Positions 9,090-17,360 of a stretch of 64,000 nucleotides of DNA are shown one piece after another; within the stretch, counting starts at the first letter, position 1; every line of letters starts with the position of its first letter. A program made the position numbers and the translations under genes. Under the pieces are notes generated by a model. The model saw only the letters and a list, made by a program, of their open reading frames with translations. It had not been told where the DNA came from and made no database searches. This stretch comes from RYN-133 sp963754285 (GTDB taxonomy: Bacteria > Actinomycetota > Actinomycetes > Mycobacteriales > Jatrophihabitantaceae), in the NCBI GenBank assembly GCA_963754285.1, contig CAVWFN010000006.1, positions 186,001-250,000 on the forward strand. The letters run 5' to 3'.

Positions 9090-10634
9090 ATGTCCCTGTC
9101 CCGCATCATGCGACGCACAGGCGCCGCAGTGACGACCGCCGTGCTCGCGGTCGGCCTCGCCACGGCTCCGTCGGCAGTCGCCCACCCGCCGGGCAGATCC
9201 GGTCTGACGCGACACGAGCGCGCCAATCTGCTGTCGATCGCGCGTGACACCTGGCGCTTCTACGGTCCCGACGTCGATCCCAAGACCCATCTGCCGCTGG
9301 ACAATCTCGGCCCGGGCAGCACGCGCGGGAACTACACCTCCGCGGCCAACATCGGCGTGTACCTGTGGGCGGTCACGTCGGCCTACGACCTGCACATCAT
9401 CACCAAGCGGGAGGCCGACAAGCGCCTCCGGCAAACCCTCACCGAGGTGCGAGGGCTCAAGCGCAGCTACGGCTTCTTGTACCAGTGGTACGACACCGAC
9501 AACGGCAACACCCTGCTCAACCCCGGTCAGGGCGACTGCGCAGAGACGACACCGAGCCAGGACAACTGCTGGTTCCTCTCAGCCGTCGACAACGGCTGGT
9601 ACGCCAGTGGCCTGATCGTCGTGAAGCACGCGTTCCCCAAGATCGCAGGCCTTGCCGACAAGCTGCTCAAGCCGATGAACTTCTCGATCTTCTACGACAA
9701 CCGCCCGCAGACCTCGTGCAACACGAACCAGAACCTGTCGGGCAACCCGCCGACCGGCCAGATGCACGGCGGCTACTACGTCAAGCAGGGTCCGGCCGGT
9801 TACTGGAACAGCGCGTTGTACTCCGACCCGCGCATCGCCATGTACATCGGCATGGGACGCCATCAGATGCCCGGTGACGTGTGGTGGCGCTCATGGCGAG
9901 TGCTCCCGCCGAAGCAGTGCTCGACCGACCCCGACTTCTCGTGGCAGGGGCAGCCGAAGCCGCAGGGCTATTGGGTGAACCAGAAGGATCCGCTGTCGGG
10001 AAAGACCTTCCGCGTGTGGGAAGGCCACTACACCTACCCAGGCACCTCGATGCGGTTCCTGCCGACGTTCGGCGGTGGCATGTTCGAGGCGCTGATGGCG
10101 AACGAGGTCGTGCCCGAGACGACGTGGGGCAAGCACAGCTTCGGCCTCGCCGACAAGCGCACCGCCGAGGTTCAGATCAAGTACGCGACCCAGAAACTCG
10201 GCTACCCCGTCTGGGGCATGTCGCCCTCGAGCACCGCTGACGACACCGGCGACTACGGCGGCTTCGGCGTCGAAGGGCTTGCCTTCCCGAAGGGCAAGGG
10301 CCTGTCCCAGTGCACGACGTGCGCGGAGGAATCGACCGTGACACCGCATGCATCGTTCCTGGCACTCGATGTCACCCCGCACGCTGCCTACGCCAACATC
10401 CAGAAGCTGCGTTCGCTCTACCCCGACATCTACACGCACAACGGCGGCTTCTACGACGCGGTCAACCCCTCGACCGGCGAGGTCGGCCACCGTCGCCTCG
10501 TCCTCGACCAGTCGATGATCATGGCGGCGCTCGACAACGCACTGAACCACCGCCGGCTGCAGCACTGGTTCGCCATGGACCCGACCGCGAACGCTGCACG
10601 GCTCGTGCTGCGGGCCGAGCACATGTCGCTCTGA
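9090..10634 (+). CDS. Exported glycoamylase-like glycosidase
   Basis: A 514-residue exported protein. The N-terminus (SRIMRRTGAAV then a hydrophobic run ending SAVAH) is a signal peptide of about 32 residues with a twin arginine, so Tat export is possible. The mature part has the sequence style of the COG5368/glycoamylase-like fold: WRFYGPDVDP, GLPLDN-like and NIGVYLWAV near the start, later GGGMFEALMANEVVP, GMSPS, GGFGVEGLA and a TPHASFLALD segment. That group includes beta-1,2-glucanases of family GH144 and other exo-acting enzymes. RBS AGGAGG is at 9076-9081. As the last gene of the importer operon it probably cuts an extracellular glucan or plant-derived polymer into oligosaccharides for uptake. 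Exact specificity is unknown. Confidence 0.72.
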   Translation: MSLSRIMRRTGAAVTTAVLAVGLATAPSAVAHPPGRSGLTRHERANLLSIARDTWRFYGPDVDPKTHLPLDNLGPGSTRGNYTSAANIGVYLWAVTSAYDLHIITKREADKRLRQTLTEVRGLKRSYGFLYQWYDTDNGNTLLNPGQGDCAETTPSQDNCWFLSAVDNGWYASGLIVVKHAFPKIAGLADKLLKPMNFSIFYDNRPQTSCNTNQNLSGNPPTGQMHGGYYVKQGPAGYWNSALYSDPRIAMYIGMGRHQMPGDVWWRSWRVLPPKQCSTDPDFSWQGQPKPQGYWVNQKDPLSGKTFRVWEGHYTYPGTSMRFLPTFGGGMFEALMANEVVPETTWGKHSFGLADKRTAEVQIKYATQKLGYPVWGMSPSSTADDTGDYGGFGVEGLAFPKGKGLSQCTTCAEESTVTPHASFLALDVTPHAAYANIQKLRSLYPDIYTHNGGFYDAVNPSTGEVGHRRLVLDQSMIMAALDNALNHRRLQHWFAMDPTANAARLVLRAEHMSL

Positions 10635-10651
10635 CCCACCGCGGTGGACGC

Positions 10652-11509
10652 TCAGCTGCTGACGTCCTTGGTGGTCATCCTCGACCACGCCAGACTGAGG
10701 AAGATCGCCGCATAGGCAAGATGCAGCAGCGTCCACCGCGTGAGGTCCGCCGTGCTGATCGACGTGCGGAGCAGTTCGCCGTAGCCGAGCCAGTGGTCGG
10801 TCAGCAGCGCGGGGTGGATCGCGGACAACTGCGGGACGGCGTCGAGCAGGGCCGAGAACACGGCGATGCTCACGGCGCTCGCCATCGCAGCGATCGCATT
10901 CTCGGTCAGTGTCGAGATCAGCAGTCCGCCGGATGCGAGCGCGAACAGCGCGATCGTGACGTAGATGACGACACCGAGCGTGCGCAGCAGGCCGTCGCCG
11001 AGCGACACTGTGTCGCCCGACAGCAGTACGAGTGAGTGCAGCCCGAACAGAGCGGCGCCGGCGAGCAGTCCGACAACTGCGACGACGAGGACGGCGATCG
11101 CGGTGAACGTCGCGACGGCGAGGGTTTTCACGGTCAGCAGGCGGCCGCGGCCGACCGGAACGGTCAGGATGTAGCGCAGGGTGCCGAGCCCGGCTTCGCC
11201 GGCGATCGAATCGCCGGCGACGACACTGATGATCAACGGCAGGAAGAACGGGATCGCCACGGTGATCGCTGTGAAGACGAGGAACAGGCCGTTGCCGGTG
11301 ATGCGTCCGATGAACTGTGGCCCTTCGCCGTTGTCCGGGGAGCTGATCTTCACGGCGACGCCGATGAAGATCGGGATGACGGCGAGTACGGCAAGCAGGA
11401 TCTGATTGCGCCGGCGGCGCAACAGCAGCCAGACCTCGGATCGGTACAGCCGCAAGAACGCTCCGCGATATCGCTTCGTCCGCGCGGGCGCGAGTTCAGT
11501 TGACGACAT
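10652..11509 (-). CDS. ABC-2-type transporter permease
   Basis: A 285-residue membrane protein with six predicted helices: after a basic N-terminal stretch (RLYRSEVWLLLRRRRNQ) come QILLAVLAVIPIFIGV, VFTAITVAIPFFLPLIISVV, FTAIAVLVVAVVGLLAG and others. The GEAGLGTLRYILTVPVGR segment is characteristic of ABC-2 permeases. The start is the ATG at 11509, which overlaps the ATPase stop by 14 bases; longer upstream readings lie inside the ATPase and have shadow-like composition. It ends 18 bases from the convergent sugar operon. It should form the membrane half of an exporter with the ATPase upstream. Substrate unknown. Confidence 0.88.
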   Translation of the reverse strand: MSSTELAPARTKRYRGAFLRLYRSEVWLLLRRRRNQILLAVLAVIPIFIGVAVKISSPDNGEGPQFIGRITGNGLFLVFTAITVAIPFFLPLIISVVAGDSIAGEAGLGTLRYILTVPVGRGRLLTVKTLAVATFTAIAVLVVAVVGLLAGAALFGLHSLVLLSGDTVSLGDGLLRTLGVVIYVTIALFALASGGLLISTLTENAIAAMASAVSIAVFSALLDAVPQLSAIHPALLTDHWLGYGELLRTSISTADLTRWTLLHLAYAAIFLSLAWSRMTTKDVSS

Positions 11510-12431
11510 CGAAGCCCTCGCCGGTGATCGACACGAACAGGTCTTCGAGATCGGGACGGTCGACCGAGAGCCCGCGCAGCCGCACCCCGCCGTGCACGAG
11601 TTCGCGTGCGACAGACTCGACCGGGACGGAGTCGAGCCGGGCCTGCACCGTTTCGTGTTCCTTGTCGATCGTCGGTGCGACAAGACCGAGCCGCTGCAGA
11701 ACTGCGGCAGCGGCATCGAGGTCCGGTGTGCTCACCCGCAGTTGCGGGGCACCGTCGGCGAGCACCTCGTCGAGGGTGCCCTGGCGCACGAGCCGGCCGG
11801 CCGACATCATGCCGACGTGCGTCGCGATCTGCTCGATCTCGCTGAGTAGATGGCTCGACACGAGCACGGTTGTGCCGTCAGTCGCGAGGTCGCGTACGAG
11901 CTTGCGCACCTCGCGCGTGCCTTGCGGGTCGAGCCCGTTTGTCGGTTCGTCGAGGATCAGCAGGTCGCGCGGCTGCAGGAGGGCGGCGGCGAGACCGAGT
12001 CGCTGTTTCATGCCCAAGGAGTAGTTGCGGTACTTCTTTCCGGCAGCCGCAGTGAGGCCGACGCGTGCGAGCGACGAGTCGATGCGCGCGCGCGAGGTCG
12101 CCGGGTTCGCCGTCGCATCACTCACGTCCAGGCGTCGGAGGTTCTGCAGTCCGGTGAGGTACGGGTGGAACGCCGGGCCCTCGATCAGCGCACCGACCCG
12201 CGGCAGCACGCGAGAGCTGTCGCGCGGCATCGCCGTCCCGAGCAGTTCCATCTCGCCTGCGTCGGCTCCGATGAGTCCGAGCAGCATGCGGATGGTGGTC
12301 GTCTTGCCCGAACCGTTGGGTCCGAGAAAGCCGTACACGGCGCCGGTCGGAACCTGCAGATCTATGGCGTCAACGGCGACTTGGGCACCGAACCGACGGG
12401 TCAGTCCCGCCGTGCGTACCGCGACGGCCAC
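11496..12431 (-). CDS. ABC exporter ATPase (DrrA/CcmA type)
   Basis: A 311-residue ATPase. Walker A GPNGSGKTT is at about residues 37-45, the signature region is NYSLGMKQRLGLAAALL, and Walker B is LLILDEPTNGLDP, followed by the switch His in LVSSHLLSEIEQ. A C-terminal extension of about 90 residues after the nucleotide-binding domain is usual in DrrA-like ATPases. The GTG start at 12431 lies seven bases after the stop of the LolA-like gene, so the three genes are one operon. It powers the permease encoded downstream, exporting an unknown substrate. Confidence 0.9.
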   Translation of the reverse strand: MAVAVRTAGLTRRFGAQVAVDAIDLQVPTGAVYGFLGPNGSGKTTTIRMLLGLIGADAGEMELLGTAMPRDSSRVLPRVGALIEGPAFHPYLTGLQNLRRLDVSDATANPATSRARIDSSLARVGLTAAAGKKYRNYSLGMKQRLGLAAALLQPRDLLILDEPTNGLDPQGTREVRKLVRDLATDGTTVLVSSHLLSEIEQIATHVGMMSAGRLVRQGTLDEVLADGAPQLRVSTPDLDAAAAVLQRLGLVAPTIDKEHETVQARLDSVPVESVARELVHGGVRLRGLSVDRPDLEDLFVSITGEGFDVVN

Positions 12432-12438
12432 GTGCGGC

Positions 12439-13551
12439 TCAGTGGGTGGTCGTCGAAGCGATGTGCTCGAGGGCGGCGGGTCGCATCGCGGCGACGAACG
12501 CGCGCCCGTCAGGCATCAGCACGGCGTTCACCAGCGCGGTGTGGAACAACCTCATGCCCGAGGTGCCGACCTGTGTCGTGAGCTGCTCGATCGGGCCCGC
12601 GGCGCCTGCGAGCTGGTCGGCGCCACTGACCTCGAGCACCGACGTCCAGCCCGACCCGATCACGCGAGGCCGCACTGAGGCGTGCTGCCGTTGCAACGGA
12701 GCCGGTGCGGCGTGCATCCCCTCATGCGAGGACGGGCCGCCGGTGAAGGGGTTCTTCGTGACGGTGGCTCCAGCCGGAGCGTGGAAGTTGAACGTCGACG
12801 CCGACGGAGTGCCAAAGGAGATGTCGGTGAACCCGACCTTGATCGCGGGCGTCGACGACGCACCGAAGACCTCGACCTGCAGCGGGACGAAGTGCGTGCT
12901 GTCGACCGCGATCGTGATCTTGCGGATGGTCGAGCGAGCGTCGCGCGGTGCGATCACCAGCGTGTAGGCCGAGCGGTCGGCGACCGTCTGGGTGGGGCCG
13001 AGCGTGACCGACGTCGTCGGCGAGATCGCCTTCAGCACGCGCGCGGTCGCCGCCGCCGGGGTCAGCTCTGCGTGAGTGGGATCCATGACGTCGCGCCGGC
13101 GTGCGTGCGCAGGCAGCACACGATGGCTGACGGTGTTCGAGTCGGAGGTGTAGGTCCAGACGTCGCGGCCGTTGTGCACGATGTCGGCTTCGGACAGTTC
13201 GCCGATCACCGCGAGCCGCTGCTTGGCCGCTCCGTCCACCCATACCCGGACCGAGTGCGTACCGGTGAGGAAGGACTGCCACGACAACGACGCCGTGTCG
13301 CCGGTGCCGGGAAGTTCGGGGAGGCCGAGGCTGGTCGCCTCGGTGATCTTTCCGGACAGTGCGGTCGTCGTGGTCTTCGCGATTGCCGTCAGCAGCTGGG
13401 CCGGCGTGCGCGGCGCCAGACGTGGCGCCGCGGACGCACCGGACGATTCGATCGCGGCCCCGATGGCAACGGCTGCGATCACGGCGACGGGGACGAGCCA
13501 TGCGGCACGGCGCCGTCCAGAAGCAAATGAACGCACCATGGCGACCATCAT
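12439..13551 (-). CDS. Exported LolA/RseB-like protein
   Basis: A 370-residue exported protein with an N-terminal signal or anchor helix (AAWLVPVAVIAAVAIGAAI) and a domain with the LolA/RseB half-barrel style: WVDGAAKQRLAV, GRDVWTYTSDSNTV, YTLVIAPRD, VDSTHFVPLQVEVFG. Such domains bind lipids or sense envelope stress. It is followed by an ABC exporter seven bases downstream, so it may hand a lipid to or from the transporter, or sense it. A strong GGAGG precedes three closely spaced ATG codons (13551, 13548 and 13539); the second has the best spacing. Function beyond fold is inference. Confidence 0.75.
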   Translation of the reverse strand: MMVAMVRSFASGRRRAAWLVPVAVIAAVAIGAAIESSGASAAPRLAPRTPAQLLTAIAKTTTTALSGKITEATSLGLPELPGTGDTASLSWQSFLTGTHSVRVWVDGAAKQRLAVIGELSEADIVHNGRDVWTYTSDSNTVSHRVLPAHARRRDVMDPTHAELTPAAATARVLKAISPTTSVTLGPTQTVADRSAYTLVIAPRDARSTIRKITIAVDSTHFVPLQVEVFGASSTPAIKVGFTDISFGTPSASTFNFHAPAGATVTKNPFTGGPSSHEGMHAAPAPLQRQHASVRPRVIGSGWTSVLEVSGADQLAGAAGPIEQLTTQVGTSGMRLFHTALVNAVLMPDGRAFVAAMRPAALEHIASTTTH

Positions 13552-13598
13552 CCCCCTCCACCGCTGAGACCGCTCTTACCGGTGCACTGCGGCCCAGC

Positions 13599-14609
13599 TC
13601 AGGCGCCGAGACTGATTGCCACTCCGATCGCCCGGAGCGCATCGCCGTGACCCGTCCGGGCGTAGGTCTCCAACGCGGTGTCGGCAAATTTGATCATGTG
13701 CTCACTGCCCTCGACGACGGTGTCGTCGAACGCGTCCGCATCGCTCGGGCCGGATTCCGGATCGCGGTCGGTGCCCGGACGGTACGAGGCGACCACCGCA
13801 GCGCACGCCGACCACGCCGCGGCGTAGGACGGCTGCCACAGGTCGGCCGGCAGGCTGGGCAGCGACCGGAGCACCGCGTTCGGCGCCGTCGCCGCGTGGA
13901 CGAGCATCGTCGGGTTGCCGTGCGCCCAGCGCGCGTAGCGGAGCACTACGGCGTCGATGAGCGCTTCGAGATCGCGCTGCACGTCCTCGGGCGGTGTGAG
14001 CGATTCGGCGGCCTCGAGGTAGCCCGCGGTCGACTCGAGCTGGGCCAGGCGCGGCCTGATGCCGCCACTCTGGTCGGCGACGGCAGGTACGCGGCGCAGG
14101 ACCTCGCCCGGACGTGTCGTCCCGCGCGGCGCGACGACCGGGACCTGCTGCCATCGCATCGCCCAGTAGCCCAAAGCGTGTGCCAGCTCCGCGACCCGCG
14201 GTTCGGTTTCCTCCGCGCGCAGCGACAGCACCGCGTGCCCGACTCGGATGACACCGTGGGTCGCGCCGGCCGCGATCCCGGGCAGCAGACGGGGCCACCA
14301 GTGCGCCAATACGGCCTGCCAGCCGGATTCGGCGAGCTGCGCACGAAAGGTCGTCAGCCAGTCGCCCGCGCGCCGCGGATCGCCCAACGCTGCGTCGAGT
14401 TCCTCGCCGGCGAGCACCTGGCCTCGGCCCGGTGCGGCGTCGAGCCGCTTGACGTACTCGTCCGTCCACCCGGTGATCCGGGACTGCTCACCACGCCGGC
14501 CCATCGCCTCGACCGCCATCGGGCCGTGGTTGCTCAGCCAGCCTTCGAACTCCGGCCCGTACCGATGCAGGCGAAGCAGCGTCTCGTCCAGTGTGGTGGG
14601 TTCAGGCAT
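13599..14609 (-). CDS. Questin-oxidase-like protein (DUF4243)
   Basis: A 336-residue protein matching the questin oxidase-like family. It has the family hallmark LSNHGPMAVEAM near residue 25, a following GW and HWWPRLLPGIAAGATHGVIRVGHAV, and a histidine/glutamate-rich helical body. Fungal relatives open a ring of the anthraquinone questin in Baeyer-Villiger-like chemistry; bacterial ones are mostly uncharacterised. I start at the ATG 14609 because an upstream TTG at 14630 has no ribosome-binding site, although 14609 also lacks one. It stands alone between the LolA operon and the esterase. No partner gene indicates a substrate. Confidence 0.72.
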   Translation of the reverse strand: MPEPTTLDETLLRLHRYGPEFEGWLSNHGPMAVEAMGRRGEQSRITGWTDEYVKRLDAAPGRGQVLAGEELDAALGDPRRAGDWLTTFRAQLAESGWQAVLAHWWPRLLPGIAAGATHGVIRVGHAVLSLRAEETEPRVAELAHALGYWAMRWQQVPVVAPRGTTRPGEVLRRVPAVADQSGGIRPRLAQLESTAGYLEAAESLTPPEDVQRDLEALIDAVVLRYARWAHGNPTMLVHAATAPNAVLRSLPSLPADLWQPSYAAAWSACAAVVASYRPGTDRDPESGPSDADAFDDTVVEGSEHMIKFADTALETYARTGHGDALRAIGVAISLGA

Positions 14610-14661
14610 GAGTCCAGCAAACAAGCTCAAGCCGAGTTGAAGTCAACCGAGACGCCAAAGA

Positions 14662-14696
14662 CAGAGGTCCCCGGCCGAATCGGCCGGGGACCTCTG
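14662..14696 (-). terminator. Strong hairpin after the SGNH esterase gene
   Basis: A perfect 16-bp stem (14662-14677 with 14681-14696) closes on a three-base loop. It begins 19 bases past the esterase stop in the direction of transcription and is followed by a short T-rich stretch. It is a convincing intrinsic terminator, and it separates the esterase from the questin-oxidase-like gene. Confidence 0.85.
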
Positions 14697-14714
14697 CTAC
14701 GAACTGGTAGATCG

Positions 14715-15659
14715 TCAGGCCTTCTTGACGACCCGCTCGACCGAGCTGGCGATCAGGGCGTGCCCGCCAAGGCTCGGGTGGATGCCGCAGTTGCCGTTGG
14801 GCGGCGTGCTGGCGGTCAAGATCGTCTCGAGACCGGCAGCGCACGTGTCGTTACCCGCAGCGTTACGCGACGCCACAGCAAATCGCGAGTATGAGTCGGC
14901 GACCGTCACGTTCTTGTAGTTCTTCGCTACCGACGCCTCGGCCGCATTGAGCAACTGGCTGTTGTCGTTCGCGTCCGTGCTCGCGGAGTTGATCGAGTAG
15001 TAGTTCACGAGCACCAGTTGGCCGTGGTAGCCGCCCTTCTTCGTGATGGCACTCAGGATCGTGTTCAGGCGCCGTTCCACCCGTCCGGCCAGTGCGGCCT
15101 TCTGCTGGATCGTGTTGCAGTTGCCCAGGTCGATGCAGCGCAGGCCGTCGTTCGCGCCGATCTGCAGCGTCACGAGCTTCGTGCCCGGGTACTTCTTCAG
15201 GAATGCGATCGCGAACTGCAGCTGCGACTCGCTGGGCGAGGTGTACTTCACGTGCAGCGGGAAGTTCGGCCGGTACGCGTCGGCCGACACTCCTTGGTCA
15301 TCGGCGCTGCAGCCGTGGTCGAGGTTTCCCGCGGTGATGAAGCTGGCCGCGGTTTCACCCGGGCAGGCCGCGTTCGTCACCTTGAGGCCGAGGTCCTGTC
15401 CGATCAGGTACGGGTACCCGTGGAAGGTCGCCGGCTTGGCGTAGTCCGGGGCCTGGACCGCGTTCGACTCGCGGTATCCGAATGCGATCGAGTCGCCGAG
15501 CGCGAGGTAGCGAGAGCCCTGGGTGACGGGCGCGGGCGTCGTGGCGCCGGTAGCGCCAGTGGCCGATGCAGCGCCGACCGTGGTCAGGGCGGCAACCGCA
15601 GCACCGACTGCTGCGAGCGTTGCGATCTTCTTACGTGCCTTCATTGCCGAACGGAACAT
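14715..15659 (-). CDS. Secreted SGNH/GDSL-family esterase
   Basis: A 314-residue secreted hydrolase. A signal peptide (KARKK, a hydrophobic core, then ASATGA) covers about 35 residues. Block I is ALGDSIAFG with the nucleophile Ser, block III is QIGANDG with the oxyanion Asn, and block V is HPSLGGH with the Asp-x-x-His position represented by GIHPS and catalytic His. Four or more Cys residues suggest disulphides, typical of extracellular actinomycete lipases. The ATG at 15659 has AAAGG about eight bases upstream. It is monocistronic, ending in a strong hairpin at 14662-14696. It probably hydrolyses lipid or acetyl esters outside the cell. Confidence 0.88.
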   Translation of the reverse strand: MFRSAMKARKKIATLAAVGAAVAALTTVGAASATGATGATTPAPVTQGSRYLALGDSIAFGYRESNAVQAPDYAKPATFHGYPYLIGQDLGLKVTNAACPGETAASFITAGNLDHGCSADDQGVSADAYRPNFPLHVKYTSPSESQLQFAIAFLKKYPGTKLVTLQIGANDGLRCIDLGNCNTIQQKAALAGRVERRLNTILSAITKKGGYHGQLVLVNYYSINSASTDANDNSQLLNAAEASVAKNYKNVTVADSYSRFAVASRNAAGNDTCAAGLETILTASTPPNGNCGIHPSLGGHALIASSVERVVKKA

Positions 15660-15839
15660 GCAGAACGCCTTTCTGGGCGGTCGAAATTGTGAACACTGCG
15701 TTAACGGTGTTCCACAACGTTTCGCAGTCGCGAAGCGCAGTCAAGCCTCCGCGGGATCTTGGGCGACTCTCACGCCCCATGACCTGGACGAATCACCCGA
15801 AGCGGACCGTCCGCGCCGCTGGACGGACTCGTCGAGCAG

Positions 15840-16955
15840 CTAGGCGTCCTGCTTGACGAGGGCGCGCTCAGGCGCACTCTTGCCGTCGCCGGGAACGGCG
15901 TCAGGCGATGCGGGACGTTGTTGTTTCGCGTCGCGCGCAGCGCGCAGCGGCGCACCGAGTCCGTGCAAGTACCGCAACACGATCACGTACGACGAACCGA
16001 GACCTGTCTCGGCGTAGTCGATGCGATGGTTCTCGCAGTACGTGCGCACAAGTCGCCGGGCGCGTCGCAGGTTGGCGCGGGGCATGCTCGGGAACAGGTG
16101 ATGCTCGATCTGGTAGTTGAGCCCACCCAGGAGCTCGTCGACCAGCCAACCGCCACGCACATTGCGCGAGGTGAGGACCTGCCGGCGCAGGTAATCCATC
16201 TTCTCTTCGGGGCCGATCGTCAGCATGCCCTTGTGGTTGGGTGCGAACGAACAGCCCATGTACAACCCGAAGACGGCTTGATGTACCGCGATGAACGCGA
16301 TGCCCTGCACCGGGCCGAGTATCGCGAGAATCGCACCGACGTAGGCGACCGTGTGAACGAGCAGCAACGCGATCTCGGTACGCCGCAGCTTTGCGGTACG
16401 GGTACGTCGGAGGAAGTCGATGCTCGCGACGTGCAGATTGAGGCCTTCCAGCGTCAGTAGCGGGAAGAACAAGAACGCCTGGTTGCGCGTGATCGCCCGA
16501 GCGATCGGGCCGCGGCGATTCGCGGCGTGCGTAGTGGTGAACGCGAGCACGCCCTCGCCGATGTCGGGGTCGTGCTCTTCTTTGTTGGGGTTGGCGTGAT
16601 GCCGGTTGTGCTTGTCCGCCCACCAGGCTGTGCTCAGCCCGGTGAGCAGGTTTCCTGCCACCAGGCTGACCACAAGGTTGCCGGTCCGGCTCGACGCGAT
16701 CTGCTGATGTCCGCCGTCATGGCCGAAAAAAGCGACCTGCGTCGAAGCCAGCCCCAATGCGCCTGCGGCGATCAGGGCCAGCCACGACGAGCCGACAAAG
16801 GCCAGCAGCCACCAGCACGAAGCGAAGAACGCGAGCGTCAGGGCCGCACGAAATCCGTAGGTCCACGGTGTGCGATCCAACAGCCGCGCGTTACGCACGA
16901 GGCGACTGAGACCGGCGTAGTCACTGCCCTGACGGGCGGACACGGTCGAGGTCAC
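15840..16955 (-). CDS. Membrane fatty-acid desaturase
   Basis: A 371-residue di-iron membrane desaturase. All three histidine boxes are present: HDGGH (about residue 78), HNRHH (about 117) and QIEHHLF (about 284). The glutamine before the third box is typical of acyl-lipid front-end-type desaturases. Four helices flank the boxes (for example WLALIAAGALGLASTQVAFF). Its GTG start at 16955 directly follows the TAA of the cold-shock gene with no intervening base and no ribosome-binding site, so translation is probably by coupling. The pairing suggests cold-induced membrane fluidisation. Regiospecificity cannot be told from sequence. Confidence 0.9.
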   Translation of the reverse strand: MTSTVSARQGSDYAGLSRLVRNARLLDRTPWTYGFRAALTLAFFASCWWLLAFVGSSWLALIAAGALGLASTQVAFFGHDGGHQQIASSRTGNLVVSLVAGNLLTGLSTAWWADKHNRHHANPNKEEHDPDIGEGVLAFTTTHAANRRGPIARAITRNQAFLFFPLLTLEGLNLHVASIDFLRRTRTAKLRRTEIALLLVHTVAYVGAILAILGPVQGIAFIAVHQAVFGLYMGCSFAPNHKGMLTIGPEEKMDYLRRQVLTSRNVRGGWLVDELLGGLNYQIEHHLFPSMPRANLRRARRLVRTYCENHRIDYAETGLGSSYVIVLRYLHGLGAPLRAARDAKQQRPASPDAVPGDGKSAPERALVKQDA

Positions 16956-17159
16956 TTAGATAGCGCGAACGTTCTCCGCCTGGGGGCCCTTCTGGCCCTG
17001 AGTGGTGTCGAACTCCACGCGCTGGTTGTCCTCGAGGCTCTTGTAGCCGTCGCCGCTGATGGCGGAGAAGTGAACGAAAACGTCCTTCGTACCATCGTCG
17101 GGGCTGATGAAACCGAAGCCCTTTTCACTGTTGAACCACTTCACGGTGCCTTGTGCCAT
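16956..17159 (-). CDS. CspA-family cold-shock protein
   Basis: A 67-residue single cold-shock domain that binds single-stranded RNA or DNA. RNP1 is KGFGFI and RNP2 is VFVHFSAI; the whole domain is intact, ending ENVRAI. The start is the ATG at 17159 giving the canonical MAQGTVKWF; an ATG six bases earlier is only three bases from the AAGG sequence and is less likely. A leader of roughly 180 bases precedes it, long enough for the temperature-responsive 5' regions known from csp genes, though I could not identify a specific element. It is transcribed with the desaturase. Confidence 0.95.
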   Translation of the reverse strand: MAQGTVKWFNSEKGFGFISPDDGTKDVFVHFSAISGDGYKSLEDNQRVEFDTTQGQKGPQAENVRAI

Positions 17160-17360
17160 TTCCATTCACCTTCAAATTCGTCGTGCTCCCGGCGCACACC
17201 GTGTGCATCGGGTGGTTTGCGGTGACGACTTTCGATGGTGCTGAAAGGCGGCCCACGCAACTGCAACAACTCCTGCGTCGCGCAATGGGGCCGAGGTAGG
17301 AAGTGCTGAATAACCGTTGCCCACGGTAGCAGAGCTAGCGGGTCCGAACGTCAACCTGTC

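Noticed and set aside
10636..10647. CCACCGCGGTGG palindrome between convergent genes as a bidirectional terminator
   Set aside because: Only six base pairs with no loop and no T-tract; it could not act as a normal hairpin.
13611..14630. TTG start at 14630 for the questin-oxidase-like gene
   Set aside because: No ribosome-binding site; ATG 14609 matches the expected length.
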